A stretch of DNA of 64,000 nucleotides from Promerops cafer. Taxonomy: Eukaryota > Chordata > Aves > Passeriformes > Nectariniidae. Under the pieces are notes generated by a model. It was not told where the DNA came from. It did not search any database and was given only the letters and a program-made list of their open reading frames with translations. The stretch is from the NCBI GenBank assembly GCA_013398275.1, contig VZSE01015292.1, forward strand, positions 1,585,539-1,649,538, written 5' to 3'. This document shows positions 60,501 through 64,000 of this stretch, piece by piece (the stretch's first letter is position 1; each line of letters begins with the position of its first letter). The position numbers and the translations under genes are program-made.

Positions 60501-62159
60501 AGCAGGACCTGTAATTAGTGCTCCCAATGATGCATTTGAGGTGATGCTATCACCTCAAAAGCTTCCCGTGTTTACCTGCCAGATAAATTCCCCAGTGTCC
60601 AGTATATTGAATTCTTCGCTTGCTAAGAGCGCAGGGATGTGGGGGAGTGAACACATCAGGCAAGGTTTGATTGCACAAAACTGCCAAAGAAAAAACAAAC
60701 TATTGTCAAGTTTGCTGAGCAGCTGAATGGGAATCTGAGAGGGAATTCATTAAAAATCATGTCACATACACCTAGTGCAGAGCCACAACTGGCAATTGGC
60801 TTTGCTGTAACTAAAAGGCTGAGCCCAAACTTTTCTGGAAAACTCCCTAAGGCCATTTCATTTACAAAAAGACCAAGCTTTTGAGAACATATAATTATCC
60901 TTCATCCCTGCCATCTTATCCTGCATTAAATTTAATTGCTCACAAAACTTGGCAACATTCTCAAATCCATTTAAAGAAATTAAGTGGTTCTGTCATTTTT
61001 TAGTACTCTTGATATGAAAGTGTTTCAACTTTCACTCTTGTGAAAGTGACAAGAACCTCTGCCTCCTCCCCTTCCCCCAAAATATACATTCTTCCTGAGA
61101 GCACTGAGCTCAGAGGGAACAGATGGGCTAAAAATAGTTGATTTTGGCCAAGACTATCAAAAGTCATCAGTGATTTTCAGTGCCTCTATTTTTAGAGGTG
61201 AGTGCTGACCACTTACTGGAAGTCACATTCCTTCAAGCTTGCAGAGCTGGGCACCCAAGTCTTGCTCTGTTATTTCCAAAGTAACAGGTCATGAGCATCA
61301 GGGCTGTGATGGAGTCACTGCCCTGTGCCTTGTTCTGTTACCCCAGCCCAGGAGAAGCTCCCCAGTGTTGCTGTGCACAGGGCTGGCCCATTGAGCCCCT
61401 GACCACTGAGCCACCGACCCACTGGGCCCCTGACCCACCAGTGCTGCTCACTGTGAATGCACCCAATGCCATTTGAATTTTCTCTCCACCCTTCACTGTC
61501 AGCTGGTAGAGTCAAACCTGTCACCTGCAAATGAGACTCCTAAAAATACGAACCAAAGGGTGTCCCCATGGCACTTCCTATCTTTGCCCAGGCTTTGTTG
61601 CTGGCACCTGTACTAGTTCTTTCAATCTTACATGAAAAACTGCTTTGATATTTACCTGCCTAGTATACAAAGGCACTTTTTTAAACAGTTCATGAAGAGG
61701 ACAAGGCATTTAAATGTATTTCAAAGATAAAAGATGAATGGTCCTTACTCCTTTCCATAAATGCGGCGTGCAAAAACCATGTCAACACAATTAGAGATGG
61801 GGTGGAAATTTTGAGCTCACTGAGTGAATATCTGTTAACATTGGCCTTTTATCTACAGGTCTCTTTTCAACTGTGAAATGCTGTTAATCCATCATGAAGT
61901 CTTGTCATGTGCCTGCTAATTATATGTTTTGTTGTTCTTCAAATGAAAAGAAATAAATTTGGGTTTGGGGTGGTAGGGGAAATTCCTGATGATCAAGTAA
62001 AAATATACTAATGGCACATGTGGCAATTAAAACCCCTAATTCAGTTTGTAAGAGGAGTATTTTCCAACATTCTGAGCACCTACAGCTTCTGTTGTCTGCA
62101 GTGTTATGTGCTGAACTCCGCTGGACCCAGCACAGCACTACATTAAATAAATGTCACAT
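57566..62159. other. Intergenic, no gene seen
   Basis: A-rich runs near 59695-59725. The block 60410-60640 has TAATTA-type motifs (CTAATTAATT, GTAATTAGTG) and could be conserved, but nothing decisive is visible. Confidence 0.55.
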
Positions 62160-62500
62160 TTTATGTACAGTGTGAAAGACAATTATCTGTGAAGCAAAGG
62201 TCAATGAAGTCAGATTTTCTGCTGTGTTTATTGGCGATAAACATCTCGAGAGAGAATGTGAGCATCTCCAAACACAGGGTTACAATGTTAATATAGTCCC
62301 TTATCGCTTTATAAACGATCTGTATCCTGACACGGGAAGTGAGCTTCAGTCCCAGATGAATTACGAACGAGTGACTCCCTAATATAAATAAAAGCAGGAG
62401 GATGGGCCCTGTCGAGCAGTCTGAGCACAAGAGCTGCAAATAGGAGCCAGGGACTTATCTCAGCTTTGGAGAGGGAGCTGCTTTGGAGTCTGGTCCAAAG
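62160..62500. promoter_or_regulatory. Candidate conserved regulatory element
   Basis: A low-GC block that nevertheless keeps many isolated CpGs (TTGGCGATAAACATCTCGAG, TTATCGCTTTATAAACGATC, TTACGAACGAGTG), unlike the surrounding CpG-poor DNA. It contains an inverted forkhead-type motif pair at 62225-62243 and another inverted arrangement ATCG...CGAT at about 62304-62320. No coding potential is apparent. The regulatory role is inference. Confidence 0.4.
62225..62243. promoter_or_regulatory. Inverted forkhead-type motif pair
   Basis: TGTTTAT, 5-base spacer TGGCG, ATAAACA: a perfect 7-bp inverted repeat in which each arm matches the RTAAACA core bound by forkhead proteins. Confidence 0.5.
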
Positions 62501-62678
62501 CTCTAGTAATTAAGTGGGAGTCATTCCAGCCCTATCAGAGGACTTTATCACTCTTTATTAGGGCTACCATATGTCCACTTTTTTCTTACATTTGTCTTCT
62601 CTTTCTGTCCCCAAGATCTTTTCCACTGGGTTTCTGAAAGGTACAGCTCATACCCTGGTGTTCCCAACCCCTGAAGTG

Positions 62679-63005
62679 CATGTGTGTGTGTGTGTGTGTG
62701 TGTCTGTGTGTATGTCTGTGTGTCTGTGTGTCTGTATGTCTGTGTGTCTGTGTGTCTGTGTGTGTGTGTGTGTGTGTCTGTGTGTGTGTCTGTGTGTGTG
62801 TGTCTGTGTGTGTGTCTGTGTGTGTCTGTGTGTCTGTGTGTGTGTGTGTGTGTGTGTGTCTGTGTGTCTGTGTGTGTGTCTGTGTGTCTGTNGAAGTGCA
62901 TGTGTGTGTGTGTGTGTGTGTGTCTGTGTGTATGTCTGTGTGTCTGTGTGTGTGTATGTCTGTGTGTCTGTGTGTCTGTGTGTGTGTGTGTGTGTGTCTG
63001 TGTGT

Positions 63006-63042
<37 letters not shown>
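62679..63042. repeat. (TG)n/(TGTC) compound microsatellite with internal near-copy
   Basis: Alternating TG runs broken by TC and TA steps. The block beginning GAAGTGCATG at 62673 recurs at 62893, directly after a single N at 62892, with nearly the same order of interruptions. Open frames on both strands here are repeat-derived. Confidence 0.95.
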
Positions 63043-63045
<3 letters not shown>

Positions 63046-64000
63046 TTGGTTTGTCACACTGGGCAGATGTTGGATGTCAGTGGATGAATGGGGAGATGAT
63101 CGAGGCTCGGGGTATCGTCGGCTGGCAGAAGGACCTGTGCTGGGAAGGCTGATGATGGGGAAAAAAGGGGATTTTGGAGTGAGGAAATGAGGAAGAAAAA
63201 AGGCAGTCAGGGAGGGATAGGTGAGAAAAGAAGATTTCTTTGGAAAAGGAGGCTCTGTGATGCAAAGAAGGATATAGGCTGGGGGTGCTGGGGTCACTGC
63301 CTTGCCATTTAACGCTTAGTTGGGACTTTGAGAGTGGTTTCCCACAGACTTGTCCAAGCTGTCACATCAACTTCTCTGCCCCTGTGTGCTGCCAGTGCCT
63401 GCCTGGGCTGGGGCAGAGGATGGCTCTACTTGTGGCCTTGGAAATGTCACCCTGTGGCACAGGGTGAGTGCCACAGTCAGCTTCTAGACTGGGGAGCTGG
63501 GAGGTTCAGATCCTGTCTGTGAAGGTTTAGGGAGGAAGCCATGCTCAGTTATTAAACTGATCCTTTGGAACAACAGAATAAATGTCTGAAGCCTTAAATT
63601 TGAGGAAAAAATTGTGGCAATAAAATAGCTTAACGAAATTTTATTTGGAAGTGAAGGTCTTTCTTTTCATAGCCGTGCAGGTGGCTGAGGCAGTGATGGT
63701 TCATGTCCAGCCCCTCCTGCTCCTCAGCATGTCTGGCTGGGGTGGAACACGTCCACTGCACAGTGGGAGATGTCCAGGTGAGCCTTAGGTGGCTTCACCT
63801 GAATCTGGATTCACCCCAGCTGGCTCACAGACACTTCTCCCACTTTTTGCCACCAGATGTGTCTCTCCTCTCCTGCACTTTGAGTCTCAGACAAGACATC
63901 CTGTGACTTCATCCCTCCTCAAGGATTTCCCCAGTGTCCCGGTTGCAGCTGAACTCCAAATGCACACGTCTGGAGCTGGGGCTATTCTTTCCTCTGACAA
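63043..64000. other. Intergenic, no feature seen
   Basis: Unique-looking sequence to the window end. I found no exon of the next gene expected from mammalian order (APCDD1L or VAPB). Confidence 0.6.

Noticed and set aside
62548..63297. Open frames of 119-249 codons on both strands rich in Thr-His or Cys-Val
   Set aside because: Translations of a TG microsatellite across an N; no real protein features.
26150..64000. Exons of APCDD1L or VAPB, the next genes in the mammalian order
   Set aside because: I looked for their characteristic segments in the translations and recognised none; they probably lie beyond the window.
1..64000. CRISPR arrays, operons, tRNA or rRNA genes, or an undescribed multi-gene system
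   Set aside because: This is vertebrate nuclear DNA. I saw no spaced repeat array, no convincing tRNA internal promoter pair and no rRNA sequence.

Overview
The window is nuclear DNA from a bird, probably a songbird. The evidence is two intron-bearing genes whose exons read as close relatives of human NPEPL1 and STX16, short introns, CR1-type LINE remnants, old MIR-like SINEs, and a solo avian retroviral LTR. The songbird placement is an inference from the repeat types. Gene order (STX16 directly upstream of NPEPL1, same strand) matches the human STX16-NPEPL1 locus on 20q13 and would correspond to avian chromosome 20.

Layout. At 1-12,785, NPEPL1 lies on the minus strand. Eleven coding exons (here numbered 2-12) run from 11,818 down to a stop at 427-429 and encode about 473 residues of an M17 leucyl-aminopeptidase-like protein with all expected metal-binding and catalytic residues. 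Its first exon is not visible and probably falls in the assembly gap at 12,576-12,671, inside a CpG island. At 12,885-13,050 there is a CR1 remnant between the genes. At 13,218-25,456, STX16 lies on the minus strand with nine exons, a complete 326-residue product, and a 3' UTR of about 3.7 kb ending at a canonical poly(A) signal. Its exon 1 holds two in-frame splice donors, and its second exon is a 12-base microexon. Together these predict four products. At 25,180-26,150 is the STX16 CpG-island promoter, with a 24-bp triplicated repeat, followed by a hexamer-based minisatellite.

From 26,150 to 64,000 I find no gene. This stretch is ordinary non-coding DNA holding fossil CR1 segments, two adjacent MIR-like copies, a solo LTR, simple repeats, one isolated CpG-rich patch (42,830-43,095) and a CpG-retaining segment near 62,160-62,500 with an inverted pair of forkhead-type motifs. 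The latter two are the best regulatory candidates. A TG-rich microsatellite at 62,679-63,042 carries an internal near-copy joined by a single N and may be an assembly duplication.

The two genes are not known to act in one pathway. STX16 is a trans-Golgi Qa-SNARE and NPEPL1 a putative aminopeptidase. Their link is positional, and readthrough transcription is known for the human pair. I found no undescribed system; the most informative points are the STX16 splicing architecture, the missing NPEPL1 first exon and the candidate regulatory elements.
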